Assembly (NCBI RefSeq): GCF_022788695.1
Contig: NZ_CP085154.1
Span: 682,001 to 746,000 of the forward strand
Reading direction: 5' to 3'
DNA: 64,000 bases
Source of the DNA: Pseudosulfitobacter sp. DSM 107133
GTDB lineage: Bacteria > Pseudomonadota > Alphaproteobacteria > Rhodobacterales > Rhodobacteraceae
Under the pieces are notes generated by a model. The model worked only from the letters and a program-made list of their open reading frames with translations. It had not been told where the DNA came from and searched no databases. This document shows positions 29,601 through 38,914 of the stretch, in pieces. Numbering within the stretch: position 1 is the first letter of the stretch; each line of letters begins with the position of its first letter. The position numbers and the translations under genes are program-made.

Positions 29601-30044
29601 ATGAACAATAGAGACTTCTGGGCTCAGAAAATACGTACTGCCATCACCGCTGCTGACGCCGGACCTTCCGAAACCGACCTCGCCGGCGCACCAATCCTGA
29701 CATATTGGCGTCCACATGTATCTCGCCATGGCGCCCCCATACTCTGGGGGATCGCGTCTGGTCACCCAAGGCTGAAAGGCGGCTGGATCACGACATCCCA
29801 GCTTGTCGCGATTGACGTCGACCAGGGTTGGGCGCGCACGGCATCACGGTGGTATGCGCTGGGTCGTCCATTCTCCGACTATGAGAGGACCATAGCCAAG
29901 GGTCTCGGGATGGGAGAGGCCCCTCCCGGGTTCGTACAGATGGACGTACCTGGGTATCGGCCGCTGGATGACTTGTCGCTGCTCGACGAGCTTTTGATGG
30001 CTTGGCGTGACCGTATCCGGCAGGACGACACGGGAGGGGACTGA
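29601..30044 (+). CDS. Hypothetical protein, middle gene of ATPase/phosphatase cassette
   Basis: This 147-residue protein has a conserved-looking core: TYWRPHVSRHGAPILWG, ASGHPRLKGGWITTSQLVA and QGWARTASRWYALGRP. I believe this resembles DUF6634, a small alphaproteobacterial family of unknown role, but that is from memory. No signal or membrane segment. It ends one base before the phosphatase start, so the two are almost certainly translated together. Ribosome site ggag lies 6-9 bases ahead of the ATG at 29601. Confidence 0.68.
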   Translation: MNNRDFWAQKIRTAITAADAGPSETDLAGAPILTYWRPHVSRHGAPILWGIASGHPRLKGGWITTSQLVAIDVDQGWARTASRWYALGRPFSDYERTIAKGLGMGEAPPGFVQMDVPGYRPLDDLSLLDELLMAWRDRIRQDDTGGD

Positions 30045-30045
30045 A

Positions 30046-31044
30046 ATGTTCAATGAAAAGACCGCAGTTTGGGTTCGAGAAGGAGACCGGATTCCGCCTA
30101 CGATTGACATCGCCGGGGGCCGCTATGAAGCTACAACCAGTATGGACAAGATCAACATGCCCGATGGACTGACAGCCTTCAATTCCTTCTACTTGCCATG
30201 GCGAGACCTTCCCGGTTCTCTTCCAGAAGACATCGATATCTTTGCTGTCGGCGATGTCCATGGGCAGGCAGATCTACTTGAGCAGGTTATCCGCGAAATC
30301 AGGAATACCCCACGCGAAGCGCCTAAACGGCATCTTGTCTTTTTGGGCGACCTTATTGATCGGGGACCTGCATCCATCCGCGCTGTTGATCTGGCGATGA
30401 GAGCCGGGCAGCTTGCGGATGTGGGTGATCTACATGTTCTGCCCGGCAATCATGATCTTGTTTTGATGCTGGCACTCGAAGGTCCAAAGTATCTCGACTT
30501 CTGGGCCAGGCTCGGCGGTGACAAAGTCATGGCCGAGCTTGGTCTGTCGGCAGAAACGCACAGCTGGGACGAGATAGCGGCAAAGCTGAAAGATAATCTG
30601 CACCCTGAATATCTGAACTCAATGGCTTCGGGGGCGACACATCTCTATCTTGGCGACCTCCTGTTTGTGCATGCAGGCATACACCCATTTCAGAACCGCA
30701 CAGCTTTTCTGGGGTTGTCCCGCCGCTTCATCAAAATGGAAGATCACTGGGCGAATATCCGTCATACTTTTTTGACCCACCGCGGCGGGTGGGACGTCAA
30801 CGATCCTGATCCGGAGCGGCGCGCACAAAAGCCGACGGTCGTCGTGCATGGCCACACGCCAGCGGTGCGCCAGGACCTCGTCGAAGCCAGGGATTTGGAT
30901 ATTTGTGACGGTGTCGATGACTATCGAACGGTAGCACTCGATATTGGTGCCGCGTACAGACCTCAATTGGCGTTCGCACATTTTAGGACCCGCGAAGGCA
31001 AAGGCGAGGTTCAGATCCGTGCGGTAAGCAAGCCAAACGCTTGA
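30046..31044 (+). CDS. PPP-family metallophosphatase (Ser/Thr phosphatase-like)
   Basis: This 332-residue calcineurin-like phosphoesterase carries the two-metal motifs of the PPP family in order: GDVHGQ, GDLIDRGP and LPGNHDLVL, with the later histidines in FVHAGIHP and VVHGHTP. It could act as a protein phosphatase or a nucleotide hydrolase such as the ApaH type. The first 70 residues are an extra N-terminal extension. A strong ribosome site gggagggg precedes the ATG. It closes the cassette with the AAA ATPase and the small protein. Confidence 0.88.
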   Translation: MFNEKTAVWVREGDRIPPTIDIAGGRYEATTSMDKINMPDGLTAFNSFYLPWRDLPGSLPEDIDIFAVGDVHGQADLLEQVIREIRNTPREAPKRHLVFLGDLIDRGPASIRAVDLAMRAGQLADVGDLHVLPGNHDLVLMLALEGPKYLDFWARLGGDKVMAELGLSAETHSWDEIAAKLKDNLHPEYLNSMASGATHLYLGDLLFVHAGIHPFQNRTAFLGLSRRFIKMEDHWANIRHTFLTHRGGWDVNDPDPERRAQKPTVVVHGHTPAVRQDLVEARDLDICDGVDDYRTVALDIGAAYRPQLAFAHFRTREGKGEVQIRAVSKPNA

Positions 31045-31185
31045 AGCGAACGGCCCTAACCGGACATTCGAGCTTAGCAAAATTCAACAGGTTGCCTTCC
31101 CGAAAGCTGCCGTTCGTGTTGGGCGCGGCATATTCGGCTGGTCGGGTGACTGCTTTGCGGACCAAGCTGTCGTTTCCAATGAGCG

Positions 31186-32091
31186 TCATGCTTGCGAGCT
31201 GAGCTCCCGCCGCGCTACCGTGAGTATTAACCGGGACAGCTCGTGAAGCTGGTCGGCGGCCAGCCGATTGATCTGCCAGAACAGGTGCCGCTCCAGCATC
31301 TGTCCGGGGGCCAGCTCGACCAGATCTCCGCGCTCGAGATGGCGTCTGGCGAGCTGTACCGGATTGAGCGCCCACCCCATGCCGGCGAGGCTTCCCTCAA
31401 GGAAGCTCTGCGTCGAAGGAAGCCAGTGCGTGGGGAATGACATGTCTTGCCCGAAAACCTCGCGCGCCCAGACGTTCTGGAGCCGGTCCTTCTGGTCGAA
31501 GGTGAGAGCGGGCGCGCGTTGGAACGCCTCCTTCGTGAGGCCGTCAGGGAAGTATCGGGCAACGAAGTCGGGGCTCGCCGTCGCCTGGTAGCGCAGCGCA
31601 CCGAGCGGCGTGACACGACACCCCTGCACAGGACGTTCCAGCGAGGTAACGGCGGCAAGCACGCGACCGCGCCGCAGCCAGTCGGCGGTATGGTCCTCGT
31701 CGTCGATCGCCACATTCACGAGATAGTCGGTGGCCCTGGTGAAGGAGGCGATGGCCTCGAGAAACCAGGTCCCGAGGCTGTCGGCGTTCGTCGCCACGTT
31801 GAGGGTTACCTGTCCGGCACCTTCCGCCCCGGAAAGTTCAGGCAGATGTTCCATGAGATCCTTTTCGAGCATCCCCACGCGGTCCATGTGCCGGCAAAGC
31901 GCAAGGCCTTTGTCCGTGGCGGTGCATGGCGTTCCACGCTCGATGAGCACCGCGCCGAGGCGTTCCTCGAGATGCTTGATGCGCTGCGAGACAGCCGACG
32001 GGGTCACGTTGAGAGAAGCGGCGGCTCTTTCGAAGCTGCCGGTCCTGACGACCGCGGCGACGGCGCGAAGAGCTGCATAGTCCACAGCCAT
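31186..32091 (-). CDS. argP: LysR-family regulator of amino-acid export (ArgP/LysG type)
   Basis: This 301-residue LysR protein has the ArgP/LysG N-terminus: VDYAALRAVAAVVRTGSFERAA and the helix SAVSQRIKHLEERLGAVLIERG. In E. coli and Corynebacterium this regulator senses lysine or arginine and activates a LysE/ArgO exporter. Here it is divergent from two LysE-family genes and a dapA-like gene across 95 bases, which strongly supports the same role. A TA-rich operator region lies between them. Confidence 0.92.
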   Translation of the reverse strand: MAVDYAALRAVAAVVRTGSFERAAASLNVTPSAVSQRIKHLEERLGAVLIERGTPCTATDKGLALCRHMDRVGMLEKDLMEHLPELSGAEGAGQVTLNVATNADSLGTWFLEAIASFTRATDYLVNVAIDDEDHTADWLRRGRVLAAVTSLERPVQGCRVTPLGALRYQATASPDFVARYFPDGLTKEAFQRAPALTFDQKDRLQNVWAREVFGQDMSFPTHWLPSTQSFLEGSLAGMGWALNPVQLARRHLERGDLVELAPGQMLERHLFWQINRLAADQLHELSRLILTVARRELSSQA

Positions 32092-32186
32092 TTAGTTTTC
32101 CTTTATTGGCATTAGCGTCTTTAATTTGTCTAATCTACTGCGACCGAATAGTCCAAGGGCAGTTTTTTTGAACCAGAGGCCCACAT

Positions 32187-32798
32187 ATGGATATCGCAGT
32201 TTTTTTCACCGGCATGATGATGAGCCTCAGCCTCATCGTGGCGATCGGCGCGCAGAACGCCTTCGTGCTGCGACAGGGGTTGCGCGGCGAGCACGTCCTG
32301 GCTGTCTGTCTCACTTGCGCGGTCTCGGACGCGATCCTGATCACCGTCGGGGTGACCAGCTTCCACACCGTCTCGGAGTGGTTGCCCTGGCTCGAGCCGG
32401 TGATGCGCTACGGCGGCGCGGCCTTTCTGATCTGGTATGGCGTGAAGAGTCTTCTGTCCGCGTTGCGCTCGAATGAGGCGTTGGCCGCGGATTCCTCGCT
32501 GCCGATGACCGATCTCTTCCGCACGCTGATCGCCTGCCTCGCGATCACTTGGCTGAACCCCCATGTGTATCTTGACACGGTCGTCCTGCTGGGGACCATT
32601 TCCACGCAGTTCACCGACAGCCAAGGGTCTTTCGCGATCGGCGCGATTTTGGGGTCGTTCGTGTTCTTCTTCGCTCTCGGCTACGGTGCCACCAAGTTGA
32701 GACCGGTGTTCGAGCGGCCAGCGGCCTGGCGCGTCCTGGAGACGCTCATCGCGCTGGTAATGTGGCTCATCGCCTTCAAGCTGCTGGCCGGAACCTGA
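32187..32798 (+). CDS. LysE/ArgO-family amino-acid exporter
   Basis: This 203-residue membrane protein has the LysE pattern of six helices, including GAQNAFVLRQGLRGEHVLAVC near the N-terminus and LNPHVYLDTVVLLG (the conserved NP motif) in the centre. LysE/ArgO proteins export lysine and arginine. The divergent ArgP-type regulator makes basic amino acids the most likely substrate. It starts after the regulator and is 11 bases ahead of a second LysE-family gene. Confidence 0.92.
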   Translation: MDIAVFFTGMMMSLSLIVAIGAQNAFVLRQGLRGEHVLAVCLTCAVSDAILITVGVTSFHTVSEWLPWLEPVMRYGGAAFLIWYGVKSLLSALRSNEALAADSSLPMTDLFRTLIACLAITWLNPHVYLDTVVLLGTISTQFTDSQGSFAIGAILGSFVFFFALGYGATKLRPVFERPAAWRVLETLIALVMWLIAFKLLAGT

Positions 32799-32809
32799 TA
32801 GGACACGTC

Positions 32810-33445
32810 ATGGAGAATTTCAACCACCTGCTCGTCGTCTTCACCGCCTATGTGATCCCGGCCGGGAGCCCCGGTCCGAGCACCCTTCGGATCATGGGCG
32901 TGGCGATGAACCATGGTCGCCGGGCCGGGCTGGCCCTGGCGGCGGGCGTCATCTCCGGATCGCTGTTCTGGGGGCTGTCTGCGGCCACCGGTGTTTCCGC
33001 GCTGCTCGCGCGCTATGCCGAGGCCCTGATCTTCCTGAAGATCTGCGGCGGCCTATACCTGCTCTACCTCGCGGGGCGCGCAGCCCAGAATGCGCTGTCT
33101 TCCAACCCGGCAACCTCAACCGGACCGGCACGATCCGATACTCCTCCGTCCTCGGCCGCGCTCTACCGTCATGGATTGATCATGCATCTGGCGAACCCGA
33201 AAGCCGTGTTGGCCTGGATCGCCCTCGTCACGCTTGGCCTCGGTGCTGAGCCATCCTGGCATGATGTGGCCACCATTCTGGCAGGTTGCGCAATCCTGAG
33301 CGTGATGATCTTCACCGGCTACGCGGTCGTGTTTTCCACGGAACCGATGATCCGCCTCTACCGGCGGGCCCGACGCGGAATCGAGGGCGTTCTGGCCGCC
33401 TTCTTCGGGTTCGCCGGCCTGCGCCTGCTCATGTCACGCTTTTGA
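32810..33445 (+). CDS. LysE/RhtB-family transporter
   Basis: This 211-residue protein is a second, more distant LysE-superfamily exporter, nearer the RhtB branch: AYVIPAGSPGPSTLRIMGVAM at the N-terminus (the PGP motif) and HLANPKAVLAWIALV in the centre. Six helices are expected. RhtB proteins export homoserine, threonine or other neutral amino acids. It is in one operon with the ArgO-like gene and dapA homologue. Ribosome site is weak (aggacacgtc). Confidence 0.88.
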   Translation: MENFNHLLVVFTAYVIPAGSPGPSTLRIMGVAMNHGRRAGLALAAGVISGSLFWGLSAATGVSALLARYAEALIFLKICGGLYLLYLAGRAAQNALSSNPATSTGPARSDTPPSSAALYRHGLIMHLANPKAVLAWIALVTLGLGAEPSWHDVATILAGCAILSVMIFTGYAVVFSTEPMIRLYRRARRGIEGVLAAFFGFAGLRLLMSRF

Positions 33446-33458
33446 AGGAGATGTTCAC

Positions 33459-34358
33459 ATGACCTTGTTCACCGGCCTCTCGGCCTTCCCGCTCACGCCC
33501 ATTGATGACGAGGGGCAGCTGAAATCCGAGCTTCTGCAACGGTTCCTCGAGCGGATCGTGGCTGCGGGAGCGGATTCCATCGGACTGCTCGGCAGCACCG
33601 GTGGATACGCCTACCTGACACCGGAAGAGCGCAAGCGGACCCTCCGGGCCGCCGTAGATTGCGTGGCGGGACGGACACCGCTTGTCGTCGGTGTCGGCGC
33701 TCTCACGACCGATGTTGCCGAGGACCTCGCGCGAGACGCCCGGAAAGCCGGGGCGGACGGCCTGCTTCTTGCGCCCATGTCCTATCAGCCGTTGACCGAT
33801 GATGAGGTCTTTCGCCATTTCGAGGCCGTCGCCGCGGCCGGCGAGCTGCCCCTGTGCATCTACAACAACCCGGGCACCACCAAATTCACCTTCAGCCCGG
33901 ACCTGATCGCGCGTCTGGCCGAAATCTCGAACGTGGCCGCGGTCAAGATGCCTTTGCCGGCGGACAGCGATTACGCGGGCGAGATGCGGAGCCTGCGGGC
34001 CGTGACGCCGGATGGCTTCGCCGTGGGCTATAGCGGCGACTGGGGGGCGAAGGACGCGCTGCTCGCCGGCGGTGCCTGCTGGTATAGCGTCGTGGCCGGC
34101 CTCTTGCCGGAACCCGCTCTCGCGCTCACCCGCGCGTCTCAGGCCGGGAATGCGGCCGAAGCCGAGCGCATCGATCACGCTTTCGCTCCCCTTTGGGCGC
34201 TGTTCCGCGAGTTCGGCAGCTTCCGCGTGATGTTTACCATCGCGGAGATCCTCGGTCTCGGGCGCATCACCCCGCCGCGTCCGATCCTGCCGCTCGAGCC
34301 TGCCTCCCGCGAAAGGGTCGAGGTGGCGCTGCGTCCGCTGCTCCAGGACGCCGTCTGA
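33459..34358 (+). CDS. Dihydrodipicolinate synthase (DapA) family aldolase
   Basis: This 299-residue class I aldolase has the DapA layout: LFTGLSAFPLTPIDDEG, GSTGGYAYLT (the GxxGE-type carboxylate loop, here GSTGGY), YNNPGTTKF with the catalytic tyrosine, and the Schiff-base lysine in AAVKMPLP. The altered loop suggests a family member with another substrate (N-acetylneuraminate lyase, KDG aldolase or similar) rather than housekeeping DapA. It lies in a lysE-lysE-dapA operon, so a role in lysine or related amino-acid metabolism is possible. Confidence 0.85.
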   Translation: MTLFTGLSAFPLTPIDDEGQLKSELLQRFLERIVAAGADSIGLLGSTGGYAYLTPEERKRTLRAAVDCVAGRTPLVVGVGALTTDVAEDLARDARKAGADGLLLAPMSYQPLTDDEVFRHFEAVAAAGELPLCIYNNPGTTKFTFSPDLIARLAEISNVAAVKMPLPADSDYAGEMRSLRAVTPDGFAVGYSGDWGAKDALLAGGACWYSVVAGLLPEPALALTRASQAGNAAEAERIDHAFAPLWALFREFGSFRVMFTIAEILGLGRITPPRPILPLEPASRERVEVALRPLLQDAV

Positions 34359-34395
34359 TCAGGGGACTGTGCTTACGCCGGGAATGTCTTGAAAG

Positions 34396-35940
34396 GGCTG
34401 ATTCTGTTGAAAAACTCGTGCTTGATCGAAGCGTAGGTTGCTGATTCAATTCTTCTGACGAGCGGGAGGGTTTGACGATGATGGGGCCGAGACAGGAAGC
34501 ACAGGCAGCACTTTTCTACGAGTTCTCGCTTGAGGATCATGTCCCGCAAGACCACCTGCTGCGATCGATCGACCGGTTTGTCGACCTGAGCAGCATCCGT
34601 GCCCATTTGGCGGATTTCTACAGCCACACCGGCCGTCCCTCCGTCGATCCCGAGCTGCTGATCCGGATGCTGCTGGTCGGATACTGTTTCGGCATCCGGT
34701 CGGAACGACGGCTCTGTGAGGAAGTGCATTTGAACCTGGCTTATCGCTGGTTCTGCCGTCTCGATCTGAACGATCGCATTCCAGACCATTCGACCTTCTC
34801 AAAGAACCGCCATGGCCGTTTCCGCGAGAGCGAGCTGCTGCGCCATCTGTTCGAGACGACAGTTGCACGTTGCATTGAAGAAGGACTTGCCAGCGGGCAG
34901 CGCATGGCAGTGGACGCCAGCCTGATCGAAGCGGATGCGAACAAGCAGAACTCAACCCCGAAGGAAGAATGGGATGCGTCGACCATCGATCCGGCAGACG
35001 CGGGTCGCGCGGTCCGCGAGTATCTCGACACGCTCGACGATGCTGCATTTGGCGCTGCCAGCGATGTCCAGCCCAAGTTCACCTCGCATTCCGATCCGGC
35101 CAGCCAGTGGACTGCGGCCCGCAAAGGGCCTGCTTTCTTCAGCTATTCCGACAATTACCTGATCGACACGGATCACGGTGTTATTTTGGACGTCGAAGGC
35201 ACCCGTTCGATCCGGCAAGCCGAGGTTGGATCGACGATGACCATGCTGACACGGGTGAAAGACAAGTTCGATCTGGTCCCTGACTGGATGATTGCCGATA
35301 CCGCCTACGGCTCCGGCCCGATGCTCGGCTGGCTCGTAGATCGCAAGATCGATCCTTACATCCCGGTGATCGACAAGGCCGGACGAGAGGACGGCACCTG
35401 GACACGCACAGACTTCGAATGGGATGCTGAGAATGACCAATACATCTGCCCCGAGGGTCACGCGCTCAAGCAGTTCCGCCGGAATTATTCCGATCCGAAC
35501 CGGGGACCGACGGGCAAGGGCACCGCACGCTATCGCGCCTTGAAAGACGTCTGCCAGGTCTGCCCGTCCAAGCAAAAATGCTGCCCCAACGCTGATGCGC
35601 GCAAGATCACCCGCGAGGAGCACGAAGATGCCCGCCAAGTCGCTCGGGATCTGGCCAAGACCGAAGAATACGAGATCGCGATGAAGCTCAGAAAGAAGGT
35701 TGAGATGCTCTTCGCCCACCTCAAACGCATTCTCGGTTTGGGACGATTGCGATTACGCGGGCCGTGCGGCGCAAATGACGAATTCCTCCTCGCCGCCACC
35801 GCCCAAAACCTCCGCAAACTGGCCAAGATCCTTCCTGCACCGCAGCAAATGCGCAAAGCCTGACAAGAAAGGCGCTCGCGCCGAATTCAGAACGGATATT
35901 TCTGCGCCCGCAAACGTTAGTTTTTCCACAAAATCGGCTC
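34396..35940 (+). mobile_element. IS1182-type insertion sequence
   Basis: About 1.54 kb with one transposase gene. The ends match as inverted repeats: ggctgattctgttgaaaaac at 34396 against the complement of 35921-35939, agccgattttgtggaaaaac, differing at four positions. I could not identify a target duplication. It lies between the dapA-like gene and the esterase. Confidence 0.85.
34478..35863 (+). CDS. IS1182-family transposase
   Basis: This 461-residue DDE transposase of the IS1182 type (IS5/IS1182 branch) has an N-terminal DNA-binding domain (DHVPQDHLLRSIDRFVDLS, RRLCEEVHLNLAYRWFCRL) and the catalytic part with MAVDASLIEADANK (first Asp), MIADTAYGSGP (second Asp) and a C-terminal cysteine-containing insertion (CPEGHALK, VCQVCPSKQKCCPNA). 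The frame is intact, so the element may be active. The ATG at 34478 has a gggaggg ribosome site. Confidence 0.93.
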   Translation: MMGPRQEAQAALFYEFSLEDHVPQDHLLRSIDRFVDLSSIRAHLADFYSHTGRPSVDPELLIRMLLVGYCFGIRSERRLCEEVHLNLAYRWFCRLDLNDRIPDHSTFSKNRHGRFRESELLRHLFETTVARCIEEGLASGQRMAVDASLIEADANKQNSTPKEEWDASTIDPADAGRAVREYLDTLDDAAFGAASDVQPKFTSHSDPASQWTAARKGPAFFSYSDNYLIDTDHGVILDVEGTRSIRQAEVGSTMTMLTRVKDKFDLVPDWMIADTAYGSGPMLGWLVDRKIDPYIPVIDKAGREDGTWTRTDFEWDAENDQYICPEGHALKQFRRNYSDPNRGPTGKGTARYRALKDVCQVCPSKQKCCPNADARKITREEHEDARQVARDLAKTEEYEIAMKLRKKVEMLFAHLKRILGLGRLRLRGPCGANDEFLLAATAQNLRKLAKILPAPQQMRKA

Positions 35941-36135
35941 GTTGCCGCCATTCTCCGCTTCGCAGCATCCATTCGGATCAACCCAGATCGCGCCAGCACA
36001 GACGGCCCTTAGCGGACGTTCGGTCCAAACCCGTCCAATGGCTTCTTTATCTCATAACCTATCTAAGGCGTGAAAACCGGCAAGTCCGACGGGGCGCGCA
36101 TGCGCCCCGCCCTTTGGCATAGCAGGAAAATGCCG
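35941..36135. other. Gene-free stretch between IS1182 and the esterase gene
   Basis: About 195 bases with no gene, RNA or clear repeat that I can see. It flanks the right end of the IS and could be remnant DNA from an earlier rearrangement. Confidence 0.4.
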
Positions 36136-37335
36136 TTATTGCCCCGAGAGGGCCGCGTAGACCGCGCTCTCGAAATCCATATACCCTGGAAAGGAGACCC
36201 CATCTGCGAACGGCAGGATCTGCGTTGCCCAGTAGCCGCCGATCCCATTCTTTCGATCTATCCAATAGTAGCTGTTCGCCAGCCCGGCCCAGCCGATGGC
36301 GCCGGCCGGGCGCCCGGTGGACGCGTCTTCGGTGTTGACCATGAAGGTGTAGGACCAGTCCTTGGGTATGCCCGGAAAGAACTCTGCATCATTCGAAAGC
36401 GAGGGAATGACGCCGGGCAGCATGGTGACTTTCTGCGGTGGGACAAGTGCGCCCTGCACGGCCCATTCGACGGTTTCGGGTTTCAGGACCCGCCCGTTCG
36501 GACCGGCACCGTCGTTCAACCACATGCGGATAAACTTCATGTATTCCGGCACAGTCGCGTAGAGCCCGTGGCCGCCCATGTGGACCTCAGGGTCATCAGG
36601 TAGTGCGAAGTCGTCCATCGGGGTCAGCCCGCCATCCTCGCCCCGCGCGTGGATGGTCGCGGTCCGCTCCTTCATGTCGGGCGTCCGGGTAAAGGCGATA
36701 TCCTGCATGCCGAGCTGGTCGAAGATCCTCTCTTTCATAACCTCGCCCAGGCGTTTGCCGCGGATGCCTTCGACGACCTGTCCGACCCAGTCGATGTTCG
36801 TGCCGTATTCCCACTTCGTGCCCGGATCGAATAGCAGCGGGGTTTCGATGCAGGCGCGGCTGCCGGTGACGACAGAGGGCTGGCCCTGCTCTTCGGCGAG
36901 GCGCTTATAGGTCTCGTTAAAGAAATCATAGCCAAAACCGGCCGTGTGCAGCATCAGTTGGCGGGTCGTGACATCACTTTTGGGGGCGCGCAGTCTGGGG
37001 GTGCCGTCCGCGTCGAACCCGTCGATCACCTTCAACTCACCGATGGCCGGGGCGTAGTTTTTCGCAGGCGCATCGAGGTCCAACAAACCCTCCTCGACAC
37101 ATTGCAGGGCTGTGGTGCCAGCGATTGCCTTGGTGGTCGAGAAGATGGCGAAGACCGTGTCCTCCGTCATTGCGTCGCCGTCCAGCCGCCGCTCTCCGGC
37201 CGCGCCGGCGTAGATATCGCCATTGCGGTCCGTTGCCATCGCGACAACCCCGGGCACACGCGACGGACCGGTGCCCAGTCCGTTCAGAACGGCGTCACAC
37301 CGGATTTTCAGATCGTTTGGGTTGATGTCCTTCAT
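36136..37335 (-). CDS. Beta-lactamase-fold serine esterase (class C / EstB type)
   Basis: This 399-residue serine hydrolase of the beta-lactamase family (PF00144) has the nucleophile motif STTK in [17 protein letters not shown], a second motif YGTNIDW (Tyr-x-Asn), and [20 protein letters not shown]. There is no signal peptide, so it should be cytoplasmic, which favours an esterase over antibiotic resistance. I start at the ATG at 37335. An AraC regulator lies immediately upstream on the same strand and is the probable regulator. Confidence 0.86.
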   Translation of the reverse strand: MKDINPNDLKIRCDAVLNGLGTGPSRVPGVVAMATDRNGDIYAGAAGERRLDGDAMTEDTVFAIFSTTKAIAGTTALQCVEEGLLDLDAPAKNYAPAIGELKVIDGFDADGTPRLRAPKSDVTTRQLMLHTAGFGYDFFNETYKRLAEEQGQPSVVTGSRACIETPLLFDPGTKWEYGTNIDWVGQVVEGIRGKRLGEVMKERIFDQLGMQDIAFTRTPDMKERTATIHARGEDGGLTPMDDFALPDDPEVHMGGHGLYATVPEYMKFIRMWLNDGAGPNGRVLKPETVEWAVQGALVPPQKVTMLPGVIPSLSNDAEFFPGIPKDWSYTFMVNTEDASTGRPAGAIGWAGLANSYYWIDRKNGIGGYWATQILPFADGVSFPGYMDFESAVYAALSGQ

Positions 37336-37431
37336 TGGTTCCTCCCTTGAAGATGTGAAGAGAAGAATGCGGAACACTGATCGGCCGCGCTGTTCGCAAC
37401 CGGTATGTTCTGTCCGATTTCGGAAACGAAG

Positions 37432-38514
37432 TCAGTGCGGGCGGACGCGTCGTGCGACCCGACCACGCGTCTGCGACGGCGTTTCTCCGAACCTTTCTCG
37501 ATACCGGCCGGCCAGAGCGCCGAAGTTCGAAAAGCCCCAGTCTGCGGCGATCACGGTGACGGTCACATTGGCTGGCAAAGTTTCAAGATCCCGGCGAAAG
37601 CCGTCAAGCCGCCGCGCCACGAGGAATGCCCGAGGCGAAATACCTCGAAACTTCTGAAATCCGCCGGACAGTGTCCTTGCAGAAACGCCGACACGCTTGG
37701 CCACATCGCCGATTGAAGGTGCTTCGCGCGCTTCGGCTTCCATGATCTCCTCGGCCGCGCGAACGTAACCGGGGGCTGCACAGCGGGCCCCGGTCTCAAG
37801 GCTCAACCCAGCGGCCGATGCCCACTGTCGCAGAAGTTCGACGCAAAGCATCTCTTCGATATGCCGCACCAAGACTGCGTCGGATGAGACTTCGCCCGCG
37901 CGCGTTAAGGCACGGGTGGCATAATCGAGAAGCGCGGGCCAGGCTGAGTTGGGGCCGCCGATCTTGACACGGCTCGTCCACAGGCGGTCATCCGGCACGA
38001 AACCGAACCACCTCTCGGCCGTATCAACCATCGCCTGATGCGGGATCGTGAGGTTCAGCTGCATATGGTCGGGATCACCCTCAAGCCAATATTCGGCTCG
38101 GGAGCAATCTACGACAAAGCTTTCCCCGGCAGCGGTTGCAATAGAGCCACCATCGGTTTGATGATCCAATGCCCCGCGCAGGGTGTTAAGAACAAGGATG
38201 TTTCCGGCATCAGGATCGAAACGGTCAAGGTGAATGCCGGTGCCGTAGGCAAACCGGGTCATGGTCACACAGCCCGCCTTCGCCGAAATCATGGTCGCAT
38301 CCGGCAGGGACAAGCGATCCAAAGGCCGCACCCGATATCGCATATAGACCGACCGGCAGAAGTCCTCCACTTCGTCCCAATCAGCTGAATGGGTTTTCTG
38401 CCGGTGCCTGATCGGCGCCCCTAACGAATCCAGAACAAGTGCATGTTCCAGCAAAACCCCGCCCCTCCTCGTGATTCCATTGTCAATGTAACACGATATT
38501 GGCGAGGTAGACAT
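37432..38514 (-). CDS. AraC-family transcriptional regulator
   Basis: This 360-residue regulator has an AraC_binding_2-like N-terminal domain (residues about 40-220) and two C-terminal helix-turn-helix motifs: IGDVAKRVGVSARTLSGGFQ and VTVIAADWGFSNFGALAGRY. It stands just upstream of the esterase on the same strand, about 95 bases away, and probably controls it in response to a small molecule. No effector can be named. Confidence 0.9.
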   Translation of the reverse strand: MSTSPISCYIDNGITRRGGVLLEHALVLDSLGAPIRHRQKTHSADWDEVEDFCRSVYMRYRVRPLDRLSLPDATMISAKAGCVTMTRFAYGTGIHLDRFDPDAGNILVLNTLRGALDHQTDGGSIATAAGESFVVDCSRAEYWLEGDPDHMQLNLTIPHQAMVDTAERWFGFVPDDRLWTSRVKIGGPNSAWPALLDYATRALTRAGEVSSDAVLVRHIEEMLCVELLRQWASAAGLSLETGARCAAPGYVRAAEEIMEAEAREAPSIGDVAKRVGVSARTLSGGFQKFRGISPRAFLVARRLDGFRRDLETLPANVTVTVIAADWGFSNFGALAGRYRERFGETPSQTRGRVARRVRPH

Positions 38515-38914
38515 CCGGCATTGGTCGTAAAGAAATGAACGTGTTGGTGGGGACGCGCCGACACGGTCGCGATCTGGCGTAGGTTCTGATCGAGCGCGTT
38601 GTCCCCCCGGCGTGTGAGGCTCTACAATGCCGACATTGGTTCAAGCCGCAGCGAATGACCGCTTCTCTAATTGGGTGTCTGGGTCAAGCTCGTTTTCCTT
38701 GTTCTATGTGATCGGTGATCGCTTATCCGGGTCACGCTTCTCTTCGCAGTCTGTTTTGGTGTTCGAATGGCACCGCTGCATGCATGTGTCGGATTGGTAG
38801 TGGAGAGCCCTGCTTCCCGGCGCGCTTCAAGTTGCGCAGCAGACATTTTCGTCTTCATCCACAGACCTCGTCCGGATTGGACGATCCCGTCAGGTTGGTT
38901 GGGGGTTTTTTAGA
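38515..38914. other. Non-coding flank 3-prime of the IS110 transposase
   Basis: About 400 bases with no gene I can support. It includes the 3-prime flank of the IS110 element (a T-rich ggttgggggttttttag at 38,896-38,912). The only open frame (38,667-38,858, minus) has no ribosome site or recognisable composition. Confidence 0.4.

Noticed and set aside
36136..37335. Antibiotic-resistance beta-lactamase
   Set aside because: It has the STTK and YxN motifs but no signal peptide, so it is better called an esterase-like serine hydrolase.
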